In this document: positions 47,778 through 58,611 of the stretch, one piece after another
Position numbering within the stretch: the stretch's first letter is position 1
Layout of the letters: the number at the start of each line of letters is the position of its first letter
Assembly (NCBI GenBank): GCA_030374805.1
Contig: JARGSG010000047.1
Span: forward strand, 62,001-126,000
DNA length: 64,000 nt
Source: Gracilaria gracilis
Lineage: Eukaryota > Rhodophyta > Florideophyceae > Gracilariales > Gracilariaceae
Direction of reading: 5' to 3'
The notes under the pieces: model-generated
Databases searched by the model: none
Told to the model about the DNA's origin: nothing
Seen by the model: only the letters and a program-made list of their open reading frames with translations
Made by a program: the position numbers and the translations under genes

Positions 47778-50032
47778 CTACTGGTTTTCTGGGTGATCAA
47801 CAACAGATAAAGCTCTGGCAACTGCCTTGCTTGGAGTTGTTATTGGAGTATTCGATGCCGGCGGAAGAGAAATCCTAACGTTTTGCGCGTTGTTACTCTG
47901 AGAATTATCTACACGCTGTCGTTTCGTTCCTCTTTCCAGAAATGATTTCTTTCGTTTGGGCACCCGTGCCCCAAGACTAGGGTTGGGATTAACAACGTTG
48001 ACAGAATGCACTTGTTCCGGGTCTGTGGTAATATCTGGTACACGCGGAGGAGCACGAAATATCACATCCGGTCTACATGGATATCGGCCATTGTTGAGCT
48101 GACGCAAGCCGTCCTGAATGCCCTGGATGATGTTTTCAAGACCTATGTGGCCATAGATTTGTGCCAGGCGTTGCGTCTGGTCGTATAAAGCTTTTTCATT
48201 CGAGTGCGCTACTTCGGTACTCATTTGAGTCTGTTTTTGTTGCTGTAACTGGTTAAAGAGAGCATTGAATGTCTGATATAAAGGGATTTGGGTGCCAGCA
48301 GGCGTTTCGGGTGTTCCGAGTTCCCCGGTATCTTTTTTTCCCTGGTCGAAAAGCAATGGGTCTGCATGGAGTTCCCCTCGTTTCTGGCGCATTGTGAGGA
48401 TATCCCTTAATGTCCAAGTATCGTTGTTGCACCCCCAATAAGGGTGCCACCGGTCTCCTATTCGAAATCGTGCGGAACGAGCGTTCGTGATATGTGGCCA
48501 GCAATCTCTCACATCGTCGTAGATGATGTATGTACGGGTCATTTGGGAGCAAGGGAATCCCTAAGCCGCTCCTTCTTGGCAGCTTCACCTCCCAGGTATT
48601 TTATCAGGGAAGTCCTCTTTTTTGTACATTTATACATTGTATGTGGTATTCTGGTTATGTTCTGCGTTAATCTTTTTACCAGATGGAGTTGTGTCAATGA
48701 ACAAGGACAGCGTGAACAACACTAATGGTTGTTCGGATGATATCTGGAGATCTTCTATATCAATCTCATATTTGAATGGAGCGTCACATGTACGGAGCAC
48801 CATGGCGTCTTTAACCCTATAGTACCCAGAAAACCGTACAGCTCGCTCAAGAAAGTGTTTAATGCTGTAGTTTTTGAAGGTTTGGACGAGGCGAGCGGAG
48901 CTGTTCATGGAAAGCGGGAGTCCGGACGTTAGGAGCCTGTTACGAAGAGCCGTGTCCGCGAGAGCTGCTTTGTCTCGTCGTTCCACCTTCAATCGCTTCG
49001 TGAAGGCCGCAATAAGCAGAGGAACTTCCGAAAAGGGGATTTCCTTACTTATTATATTGCGACGGTATCGCGAATGGGAGGATTCACTGTACCCACTGCT
49101 TTGGAAAAGGGAGCGGTAAGGGACTTGTACATCCTTAAAGCAGCGGATGAGCATCGACGGGTTCTCATGTTACACAAACTTGTACCACTTCGGTGCTGTG
49201 GTCGAGGTGGAAAAGAAGTCGCTCTCGAGCTGGATCCTCCGTTCCTGGAATATCTCGATGGTTTCGCTTCTGCGCAGGGCATGTAGCTAGCGCACCATTT
49301 CCCCTCCCGATGAGGATCTGCCGATCGAGTTGCACCACCTCCGAGTGTTTTGCATTTGATTCTGATTCAAGTGCCAGTCATCCAGGAACACGGAAGAACT
49401 GGAAAACACCGCTATTATGGCTGAAAGTAGTGAGGCGCAATGATCTACGTTGAAAGAAGACGAAGAGATGCCCACCGACGTCTTAAAGTGTTGGAGGACC
49501 CACGTGAAGCTGTCCTCCGTTTCGTTTCAGAGATAACCCATGAAATAAGTTGTCATATTACCAGCATTGTCTCTCCCGTTGATGGAGAAGATCGGGAGAT
49601 TAAACCGGTTAGAAACTGCCTTGCAGTCCACTGAAACCCCTGGTATAATACCATACTGTTCGTAGTCTTTAACGCAGTCAGCCAAACACCATGCCATAAT
49701 TTGGAGATCATTGCGAGGTTCCGTTCGATAAAAGACTTTGTGCTTTGGGTTCTGCGAATGCAATTCGATGAGGTTCTGATATATTCTTAAACACTCTTCT
49801 CCTTCCGGCAGCGCGAATCGTAAAGGTTTTGTAGCCGCTTTCGAAAAAGCTCTCGGTCCACTCTTACGTCATATTTTTCCTCGATTAACTTTATCACCAC
49901 GTCGTACTGGAGGTGGAGGTTGTTTCGTAAATGGTGGGCTTCACCTGGTGCAGTAGGACAAAATTTACGGAGTAGGGCAGGTGTGTAACAGTCCATATCA
50001 ATTATTCCGAATGGCAATTCCACCTGTTCCAC
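47778..50032 (-). pseudogene. MULE transposase, catalytic core and C-terminal part (MULE-2)
   Basis: From the N-terminal side: ELPFGIIDMDCYTPALLRK (50032), NLHLQYDVVIKLIEEKYD, the DDE core at 49527-49763 (DLQIMAWCLADCVKDYEQYG, VDCKAVSNRFNLPIFSINGR), further core near 49300-49450 (FLDDWHLNQNQ), a helical segment 49154-48630 (ISKEIPFSEVPLLIAAFTKR), and a SWIM-like remnant (GFPCSQMTRTYIIYDD) at the start of a 254-codon frame. That frame ends IRISLPPASN-type basic tail and VVDHPENQ at 47778. Several frame changes. Homologous throughout to 25560-27990. Confidence 0.75.
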
Positions 50033-52477
50033 GATATGGTCCTTTTACATCAGAAAGTCTATTTTTGACGTCAGAACGAAAGTGGTAGCTCTTTTTCGTC
50101 GCTTTCCAGTGACACAAACAGCAGAAAAAATGACCGACTACACGCAGAGAAAAGAATAAAATATTCTAATACGCGTCATTGCCAAGATGAGGGATCAGAG
50201 AAAGCCCAATTCCCTCCATCAGCGAAGTATTCGTTACGGCGATTAACATTACCAGCATAATACCTTTCCAGTACATTCTTAATTAGATATGCTTCACGCG
50301 TTTTCTCTTGTGCAGAGGGAACAGCTGACAACGCCGTCACGACGAGCTTCATGCTAGAATCAAGAAGTAAAGCAAGACTCTGTTCTCGAATATGCGACAG
50401 ACAAATGCCACGTTTGATTAGTTTGAACCTCAGTCAGTCCGAATCAGAGGACAATTCCTTTGCTTCTACGCCTTCTTTGTAACGACTGGAAAACCTGAAC
50501 ACATGAAATTTAGATAGTTTGAAAGAGGATGGCACAGTAGAGAAGGTCGTTAGCATTTTCTTCCAATTAAACCATGTAACCTGAGACGATGTAACCACAG
50601 TGTTTGAAACAGAACTTTCTGCAACTACCTTCATCATTTCTCTTGGAGAGAAGACATTAAATTGTTTCAACCGTCGCTTAACAAGGCCAAATGCAGCATC
50701 GCAATGGTTCGTTGTATGTCCTGCTACCAGGAACCGTGGAAAAATGTCATCCTGATACCCCATGACAACACGCCACAACAGGTACCACAACATAAACCTG
50801 GTCTTGTTCTGTCCCCCACAGTTATCGGCATGTAGATTCAATGCTCGGTGGGCCGCAGTAGTTGCATTGGGAAGATAGTGCTGCTTCAAAGTATAGTCCA
50901 CCATCGACGCAACTTCATTGCAGGTCTTGTTGTTCGGCCAGTGGCCTTCAGGGAGACCGAAAATAAAACACCTTGACTTTGAACTACTTGCGACGCCAAA
51001 AAAGTCAAACTTCAACCCGGTCACGAAGTGAAGTTGACCGGGTTGGCGCAAGAGGTGTGGAAGGAGAATTTTTTCTGCGAATTCGAACACTAAATGAATT
51101 GGCTCTGCACCCGGATCAGTGCATGCTCGTGTTTGTATTTTGCGATAGAGTTTGAACTCATTGTATTGCATCATTACGGTGCTTCCGTCTGGATGCCAGT
51201 AAGGGCGAACGAAGCTCCAAATTCTGTGTTGACCGAGCGGAATTGAGCGAAGTCGTACAAGTATCGCAAAAATCACTTCCTTTCTTAAGAATGTGCAGCG
51301 TCGGAACATACTTTCGCCAAACTTTGACAAAGCTCTCCTTGGTCAAAGGAGCTTCGGGTGCATTCTCCGAGGTGTATCCCATGTTTTCCTTTGCTGCAGA
51401 CATAATTTCACCCCATTGCTTCTTGTATTGCTTATAGACATCTTCTTTTCGAACGTCGTTTGGGAGAAACTGGATTGGATTATCGTCTATGGATCCCCGC
51501 CCCGTTGGGCAGCAAAGCGCATTCATATCGGCATATCGGTGGAGTTGGGCCGAGGCAACAATAGTTTGCAGCGACTGTTTTCCTTTCCGGCCTTTGGAGT
51601 GCTCACTTTGTGTGACTGAACACGTATCACTGCTGCATACATCGGCGGCAAATCTTGCAATAGTCCTATGATGTAGCTGTACTGTTGCAGCAAATCCGTA
51701 TTGGCACATCCTTTTGCCACGAAGTGCAAAACGGTTGGTATTCTTCCCTTCATCTTCAATCAGCCGGCGCTTACGCTTACGTTGTTGCGACCAATCAGAG
51801 TTCCATTGCATCAGTTCATTCGCTGTTCCAGTAGGGGCCGATAATGCCAGCAATATAGCGCGCACAGACGTTGCCCTTTCGTCCTCCTTCATGGCTGCGA
51901 AGCTTTTGGCAAGCGTAAAGTGGGCTTCAGTTGTGCAAGGGGGCTTACATTGGCAGTGAACTGTTTGTTTTTCGAAATGAGTCCGAGCATTTTGCGCCAA
52001 CGTTGAGCTAACGTCGTCATTGGTGCTGCTGAGCAGGTTGGACTGTGGAAGGTTTGGCTCACTTTGCGTCGCCTCTTGTTGCGGCTCTTCTGGGCATAGT
52101 ATTTGAGCAATCTCTGCAGGCTCAATGGTGGCGAGATCATCAGCTTGGAGCTGTACAAAGTCAATTGCAGCATCTTCCATTGATTTGTGCTTGCAGAATT
52201 GAGCGTTTGGTCTTTCAGAGACCCGTTACGACATATCGGGTGTCGGCCAAGGTGTGTCTGACAAAGAAGACGTTTTATCTCTTTGTTCCTGGCTGAATTA
52301 AAAATAGAATCATTCCCAGGGAATGAATTTGTTTTTAAATTAGCTCTGGATCTGCAAGTTTTTTTCTCTCGCTTTTTTGCTCGTTTCATAGGCCTAATCG
52401 AAACGAGCACGTCAACATGCGTGTCTCCGGGGCGATTGAAATTGCCATTCGGAGTAATTGAAGTGGATTGTTACACA
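49982..52477 (-). mobile_element. 2.5-kb element with HADNCGGQNK-type gene, inserted in MULE-2
   Basis: Imperfect inverted repeats of about 40 bp bound it: left TGTGTAACAGTCCATATCAA (49982 onward) and right, read inward from 52477, TGTGTAACAATCCACTTCAA, both continuing TCCGAATGGCAATT. It carries one minus-strand gene. MULE-1 is continuous where this element interrupts MULE-2. No target-site duplication could be fixed by eye. Confidence 0.65.
50434..52180 (-). pseudogene. transposase-like protein of the HADNCGGQNK (DUF7869-like) family, one frameshift
   Basis: The N-terminal frame (52180-51158) has an acidic head, a Cys cluster (CQCKPPCTTEAHF) and QYGFAATVQLHHRTIARFAA. It then runs through SDFCDTCTT to a frame change between 51330 and 51160. 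The C-terminal frame (ending 50434) has NEFKLYRKIQTRACTDPG, FGLPEGHWPNNKTCNEV, ALNLHADNCGGQNKTRFMLW and FLVAGHTTNHCDAAFGLVKR. The HADN...GHT...D pattern occurs in a widespread eukaryotic family that I regard as transposase-like. The terminal inverted repeats around it support a role in transposition. Only one break is visible. Confidence 0.65.
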
Positions 52478-53808
52478 GGTGGAATGGGGAAGTGATCGTG
52501 GTGCGCTCTGGAAAACTTTGGAGAGAAAGCGAACTGGTGTGTCCGTGTGTCTGAAACACGAACTCTCCTGATCTTGAAACTTTATGGACACTTTAGCTTT
52601 TTGTCAAATTAGAGGGAGCACTTCAGATACCCTTGCAACAATACTTTTCTGGCCTCCTCATCATGGCCATAATTCGAGTCTCTTACAAAGAGTTTAAAGC
52701 CGATATACTACGCTACATACTGAAGGTGCTGCAATACTTCGTGCTGGCTGCTGGCTTCGATCTGATCCATGTACGCTACGAACCCTCGGCGCACTCGTTC
52801 CTTCGCTGGATACTCACAATGTGAAGTACAACTGTTGCTATCATCATCATCATCATCGGACGGTGTCAGAACTTTCTTCATTTCTTCGTTCTCATCGTCC
52901 AGTGCTTCTCCTATTCCCTTTCTTGTGGTACGATCGCGTGCACTAAATATACCAGACTTGTACGGGACACTGTTAGATATGACAATGAATGTACTGCGTT
53001 CTAGATTGAAGACTTACCTCCTCCCCTTCTGGACCATTTTTCTTCCTTTATTCATCTGTAATATCGATAAATGAACCGTCATCGGATGACCAACGGTGAG
53101 AATCAGGTCGTACCTTAAGTATAGCTTCTGATTCTCCACTTTTATTCGCCGAAACGCTTCCAGAACCTCTACGGTTGTCCTCAACATCCACAAATATAAC
53201 TTCGTCATCCCCAGTTTCCCCAGCAGTTTTCCCAGTTTCCCTACGGCCACCTCGATGAATGGGAGTCCTCATGTACTCTCCACCGTTCTGTAGCTCCCGG
53301 TTGTTCTGCAATCTTTCATTGACACTGAGAAGACGTGCAGGAATTGATGGGAGCAAATCGTCATCATCGGAGGAAAGCACCCTCCGTTTCGATCCTCCCT
53401 CCTTTTTAGAATGCATCTTCTTATTTTCCTTCGGGGGTCGAAGGTAACAAATGGAATCAGTAGAAAGGGGGGCGTGTTCTTCGCTATGGCAGTCTTTATG
53501 GCGTCCCTTCTTTTCACCTTATTACCACGATATTCACTACTCAGGCGTTCATGGTTATGAACGTCTCTCCCAGAACTTATCCACCCTTTCTCGTTCCTGA
53601 GTATCTTTGCCATGAAGACAGCCTTGAAATCACACCCAGGTGGTTCAAGCTTGTATTCTAGACAGCTTATTCGGACATTCAGTCCATATTTCCGTGATCG
53701 CCTCATTGATTTGCAGAATTGAACCCCATATTCATACGCCTCCTTGGCGCAGAGATAGTACATATAGGCGGGGAGATCGAGCACACTCATGTCGCTATTA
53801 TCATTCAC
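52478..53808 (-). pseudogene. MULE transposase, N-terminal part (MULE-2)
   Basis: The first frame (53808-53269) carries the Cys/His domain: EYGVQFCKSMRRSRKYGLNV, RISCLEYKLEPPGCDFKAVF, DVHNHERLSSEYRGNKVKRR. An acidic linker with WSSDDGSFIDITDE follows at 53416-53048. The stretch near 52640-52810 aligns at DNA level with 28070-28220 of MULE-1. Frame breaks separate the pieces. Confidence 0.65.
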
Positions 53809-54847
53809 AACCCCATAGTCATCACTCGCTGCAGCATCACCCTGAGTCTATGTCCATTGATCTTGGTACCATCTCTCCCATCCCGAACGTTCTCACCACT
53901 TAAAACCGAGTTAGGACCGCCAGCGACACCTTCATCCGCACTCGCTGTACCAAAACTCCTCTTCTTCACCGCCGATGTCACCTGTACCACCTCATGTACC
54001 GCCTCGCTGTCCGTTGTGATCCTTTTCCGCTCGCAAACGGTTCTACTTTTCAAATGCGTACTGTTGCGCGCGAGGTAGATACTTTCACGGCGTTGCAGAT
54101 AGATCATCCCGACGGCAAGCTCGTTCATAAAGAGAATGGTGTGACTTATAGACATAATGAGACGCACCCGAACCTCAGCACAGCGCCATTGGAGTAGCTC
54201 GAACAAGGTCGGGTCATGATCATGGATAAACTTCTCATTAAAAACCGCACCATGCGTACGCGCGAAACATGCCATCATGGATAGTACATAAGCACCACAG
54301 CTGTGCGAATCTGTCTGTAGCGTGAAGCCCAGAATATCGTGCATGTAGTTCTTTTTCGTCATTATCCAATCGATTTCAAATGGCTGTGAGTGCTCAATAA
54401 GTATCATGATCTGTCTGCGGCATTTAACAGGGCACCCAATCCGTAAACTATCACTAAAGTATATTTGCCACTTATGTTACCCAATCTTCTCCGCCACGAA
54501 CGCTGCCCAATATTCTCCACCAATATTGGCAGGTACAACAATAGTCCGTATTTTCTTCGGGCACGGATACATTTCCTCAGTGAAACGCCGTTTGTAGCGG
54601 TCGAGCATATCCCAATTTGTTTCTCTGGCGACTGATGTTCGCACATATTTTCGACGGTACTGATGTCCCACCCCGTATCTACCGTAAAGAACACGACACC
54701 AGGGGAATGCTCCAGTTCCAAGACTCCGCTTCCTAAAAGAACATTGGAGAACCACGACTCTGTTTCACAAGAGAATATCAAATGAGGCCCAGTATTGCCC
54801 CTATTTTCATGTTTGTTCTTTACATTCAGAATGAGGTAGAACCACAA
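53805..54847 (-). pseudogene. Ulp1-like (C48) cysteine protease carried by MULE-2
   Basis: FSCETESWFSNVLLGSGVLE and VVFFTVDTGWD at the N-terminal side, then KKIRTIVVPANIGGEYWAAF (the strand leading to the catalytic His, here with YW), YFSDSL (the catalytic Asp strand) and QTDSHSCGAYVLSMMACFA (catalytic Cys). The pieces sit in different frames, so the gene is broken. Ulp1 proteases remove SUMO; in MULEs their role is unknown. Homologous to the pieces at 45895-46140 and 29587-30035. Confidence 0.65.
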
Positions 54848-55149
54848 TCACTTTAATTCTTTAAAGCCATGGCTATCTTTACGGGTGAACTTTATTCTTG
54901 TATGCTGCTTTACCTTTTCCATGAATCGCGAAATCTTCTTAACAATCTGACGTATATCCGTTTCTTCCTTCTTCGTGAGCTTAAGATCTGGATCCTTTTC
55001 TCCTCTAAAATTTCTTCCATGCTCTTCACAGGGTTAAAGTTTTCATTGACTTCATCTCCCGAATCTTTGAGCCGAGGATTCAAAATGTTGAAAATGTTGG
55101 AATCCAGAAAATCCTCTCGTAGAAAGCGCACGGATGTTTCCTCAGCATC

Positions 55150-55590
55150 GCGTGTGGTTATCATCAATGCTGTAAACACGAGCAGACACAGCGACAGCCA
55201 GCAGAAGCAGCCAGCAAACATAAACGGGTGCAAGCGAGCCACAAAAAGCGAAATCTCAAGAGGCAGACAACAAACACAAGCAGTGAGCAAAACAAACCAG
55301 TAGAGGCGAGCCCAAACAAGCAAAAGTAGCAAGAGGCAGTTGAGAAATAAATAATTGTAGAAAAAAAATCAAAAGGCCGAAGCAAAATAAAAGAGCGGAA
55401 TGCAAAAGCGGTAGACAAGAGCGGCAAAGAAAAAAACAAAATCGGATGTGGCGAGAGGAAAAAGGAGTGGAACAAAGAGTCAGGATTAAAAGCAAAAAGC
55501 GGTGTGGAGGGCCAAAAAAGATCTTCTAAGATGAACCAAACGTAAATAAGTAACTGTAAGAAAGCGTTTGGGATGGAGCAAGCGTGAATG
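55150..55590. repeat. purine-rich degenerate tract (MULE-2 right subterminal)
   Basis: A/G-rich on the + strand (AGCAGACACAGCGACAGCCA, GAGGCAGACAACAAACACAA and similar), the mirror of the pyrimidine-rich tract at 47160-47650. Open frames in it are composition artefacts. Confidence 0.55.
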
Positions 55591-55864
55591 GGCAACTGTG
55601 CAAGAAGACTCGCGCAAAGTGCGGGCTTCTTTTACCTGGTTTATGTCGCGTTTGGAGAGCTCAGAAAGATGACGCGGGGAGGCGCTGACTAATGAAGACG
55701 CCAGAAACAGAGGGTCTGATGACTTGGCATAGAGGAAGTGCTATTGCAGGGCCTGGAGAGGGCGGTGTAAGAAGGGGAGGATCCTCCAAATTTCGTTTCA
55801 TAGAGTAGGAGGATCTGGGACAAATAATCTACAGTCCGTACAGTGCGTAGATTCTCCGCCGGCC
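55588..55864 (-). repeat. MULE-2 right terminal inverted repeat
   Basis: Complement of 46885-47160; the outer end reads ATTCTCCGCCGGCC at 55851-55864. Confidence 0.9.
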
Positions 55865-55873
55865 TGTTTCGAG
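55865..55873. repeat. target-site duplication of MULE-2, right copy
   Basis: TGTTTCGAG, identical to 46876-46884. Confidence 0.9.
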
Positions 55874-56076
55874 TGTACTACACTCAAAGAAATTACAGTG
55901 AACGCGGCTTACAATAAAGCTATGTGCAACAAGTTTGGGCTAAGATCGGAGTTGTAATTACAGTATGAACGCATGCTGTAATTTATTTTGTTATTCGATT
56001 CTAGTTTTAGTCACTTCTTCTAAAGATCAACCAACCATATAACTTCCTCGGCAGGACATTGTAGTGCATAGAACTA

Positions 56077-58130
56077 ATGTGGTGCACTGACCCCCCGTGG
56101 GTGCATCCAATCTTTTTAGGTCCTAATAGCCACAAACCTATCGGACGAGCACTTCGCTGGCTTTGCAGCACCTTCCCCTACACCTCCCTAAGAATTCAGC
56201 GCCGTCAAGGACGCTCCCTCGTTTCCAAATTCCGTACAACAGCCGACAAAGAGCGTAAACATCTTTATATCAATAACTCTATGACATGTTGTTCAACGCA
56301 ACGCACTACGCCCTCAAAACCGCTCGCCACTAGAAAAACCCTTGCCCATAATATTCGGTACATCGCAAGGGTGATTCAAAGGCTTCACAACGTCATGGTA
56401 ACGAGTTCCATGCGATGTATGACTCTTCTTCAAAAACGACGACAACTGGCAGAAGAACAAACTCGTTACAACCGCCAACACGCTTTATTGATTTTGAGAG
56501 ACAAACAGTCATACCGCGCAATTCACAGAGCTTCCCACTTGTCCATGGGAACTATAGGCAGGCTGAAGAAAACCATGGAGCTTGCAGAGAAAGACAGTAT
56601 GCCGTATGATGACTACGAGTATGACCTAAAGCGTGGCCGCAAACCAGTGCTGACATATGTGGAAGAGCGGGCAATCGTTGCTATGCTTAAGGTCTGCGAG
56701 AGCCATGGGTTTGCCGTATCACAGGAAGCGCTGAAGTCGGTTGCCGCAGAAATTTCCGATGATGAACGGGAAGAATTCCCGAATAGATTCCCCCAGTGAC
56801 GACTGGGTCCGTGGGTCTAGAGAGCGCCATCGAGAAATACCGTTTCGTAAGATGGGGTCTAGACAGAAAGCGAAGATAGCAGCTGAGAATCCAGAACATG
56901 TGAAGACGTTAGTACAGGCGTTGAAGTATTGCGAAGAGCAGAATCCGGATATCTAACATGATGCGTCATGTATCTGGAACACGGATGAGACCACGGTCAC
57001 AAAATACATGACCGAAACGGAAAAAGGCTTTGTTTCTGCCGACACCAATCATGGTGGACAAAAGATGACCTGCGACTCGATGGGAATATATCTCACGGCT
57101 GTCGTAATTGCCTGCGCAGCGTGCGACGTATTGCCTCCATTCTTCATATTTGCCGGTTTCAATAATATGGATCGTTGGTACCATCCCCTCCCCGCTTCTA
57201 AGTTTAAAGATATGGGTGGTGTTCCGCATTGGCTCGCATGCCAAGACTAGTTTTCTGATGATGCTTTCGTGACCTGTACCGAAAACGGGTCTATGACGCA
57301 AGAGCTCATCCCAATGGTGATCGAGCAAATAAAAAGACATGCACCGAAAAACTCCCCGGAACAGAAACTGCTACTCCTCGTAGACGGGCACAAGTCCAGG
57401 AATGGTTATGCTTGGCTGTCGGTAGCCAAGGAATCAAACATTAAAGTGATCCAAACAACTGCCAATACGTCACAATTCTTGCAATCCTGTGATCAGTCCA
57501 TCAAAAAGCAATATAAGGCTGCCATTCGCGCAACGTTTCGCACATTGGGAAAGATGTCATTTTTGGACTTTGGAGACATGGCCACAAAGATTAAGCTCGG
57601 CACTGCCAGCTTTCGAGTTCTGACAGGTGATGTCGTACGCAAATCCTTCGATGCCGTAGGCTTGTGGCCAATGGATTTTCGTTTTCTTGGATGAGCGGAG
57701 GAAAAATGTAGTGGTGTTAAATCCCCCGAGAGTAAAGCAGAGCGCCGTTCTGTCCATATGAAACTGAGACAGCAGTGGAAAGAGATGATGCATGGCAGCG
57801 CCGAGACATCTCTTTCAAGATTGATCGCCTTGAAAACATCATCACAGCTGGAAATAGCAGAATTCAATACATACTTGGGAAGTGCACACCATCGAAAGTC
57901 AAAGTTTGGAAGCACCGTCGAACTACTATGACACAAGCACACTATCGCGTGGTGCTCCCGCTGTGTACCTCACACATGGTGAGCTCATTCAGAAACGTAG
58001 GGAGGCCCAAGAAGCTGCACATATAGAAGAAGCGCAAAGTAAAGGACAAAGAAGCAGGGCTCTGAAGAAGATCCAAGCGGCCAAAAAGAGGAAGCAAAGA
58101 AAGGAGGAACGTCTGGGGAAAAAAGCGTAG
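56077..58130 (+). pseudogene. DDE_1 (pogo/Tigger-like, Tc1-mariner group) transposase
   Basis: HTH region QHALLILRDKQSYRAIHRAS with MGTIGRLKKTMEL, then RGRKPVLTYVEERAIVAMLK and GFAVSQEALKSVAAEI (CENP-B-type HTH) in 56077-56799. DDE core: CIWNTDETTVTKYM, VVIACAACDVLPPFFIFAG, GGVPHWLACQD, KLLLLVDGHKSRNGYAWLSV and NTSQFLQSCDQSIKKQYKAA, ending DAVGLWPMDFRF. A charged Lys-rich tail (LTHGELIQKRREAQEAAHIE) ends at 58130. Lesions: a frame change near 56790, TAA at 56954-56956, TAG at 57248-57250 and a frame change near 57695. Element termini not found. Confidence 0.8.
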
Positions 58131-58155
58131 GGCCTCGGAGAAGAAAGAGCGAAAA

Positions 58156-58611
58156 ATGTTGGAACGGAAGGCGAAGCAGCAGAAACCCAAAGCAAAGAAG
58201 ACGTTAAAGAAACCCGCCATGCCGATAAAGCCTAATGAGGTTGTCAGACAGTCAGACAATCGTGAGAATGGTGGAATGAAATGCGTGCGAACTGTACGCC
58301 AGCCCCTAGACGATCTCAATCTGAACAAGTCTGCGAACAAAAAGAATGCAGAAGCTTTGCTTCGTGCGGAATCTGATGAAGATATGCTTATGGAGGACGC
58401 GTTACTGGCGGAGCACCTCAGGAAAAACGCAACACTTAGTCACGTTGGTGGCTTGTTCATTGGCGCCAAAAATATGAATGAGAACGCGAAGAGTCATGAC
58501 GGCGGTGGCGACGGCGCCGGCGGCGGTAGTGGCGGCGGTGACGGCGGAAATGACCACGTTGCTGCACACACTCTTCTTCGGCTTCATAAAGTTGGAGCGA
58601 AGAGTATTTGA
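58156..58611 (+). CDS. short ORF behind the pogo-like transposase, unknown
   Basis: 151 codons: Lys-rich start (ERKAKQQKPKAKKTLKKPAM), an acidic middle (ESDEDMLMEDALLAEHLRKN), then a Gly/Asp-rich repeat (GGGDGAGGGSGGGDGG) from a GGC-repeat tract at 58500-58550. It may be the end of the transposase reading frame rather than a gene of its own. Confidence 0.3.
   Translation: MLERKAKQQKPKAKKTLKKPAMPIKPNEVVRQSDNRENGGMKCVRTVRQPLDDLNLNKSANKKNAEALLRAESDEDMLMEDALLAEHLRKNATLSHVGGLFIGAKNMNENAKSHDGGGDGAGGGSGGGDGGNDHVAAHTLLRLHKVGAKSI

Larger units (their letters stand above)
46885..55864 (-). mobile_element. MULE-2: 9.0-kb Mutator-like element with Ulp1-like protease
   Basis: Flanked by a perfect 9-bp duplication and bounded by long inverted repeats starting GGCCGGCGGAGAATCTACGC. 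Minus-strand contents: transposase in two pieces (53808-52478 and 50032-47778) and an Ulp1-like protease (54847-53805). A separate element (49982-52477) interrupts the transposase. Inside each terminal repeat lies a mirrored purine/pyrimidine tract. Terminal-repeat similarity is high, so the insertion is younger than MULE-1, although the genes are already broken in several places. Confidence 0.9.
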
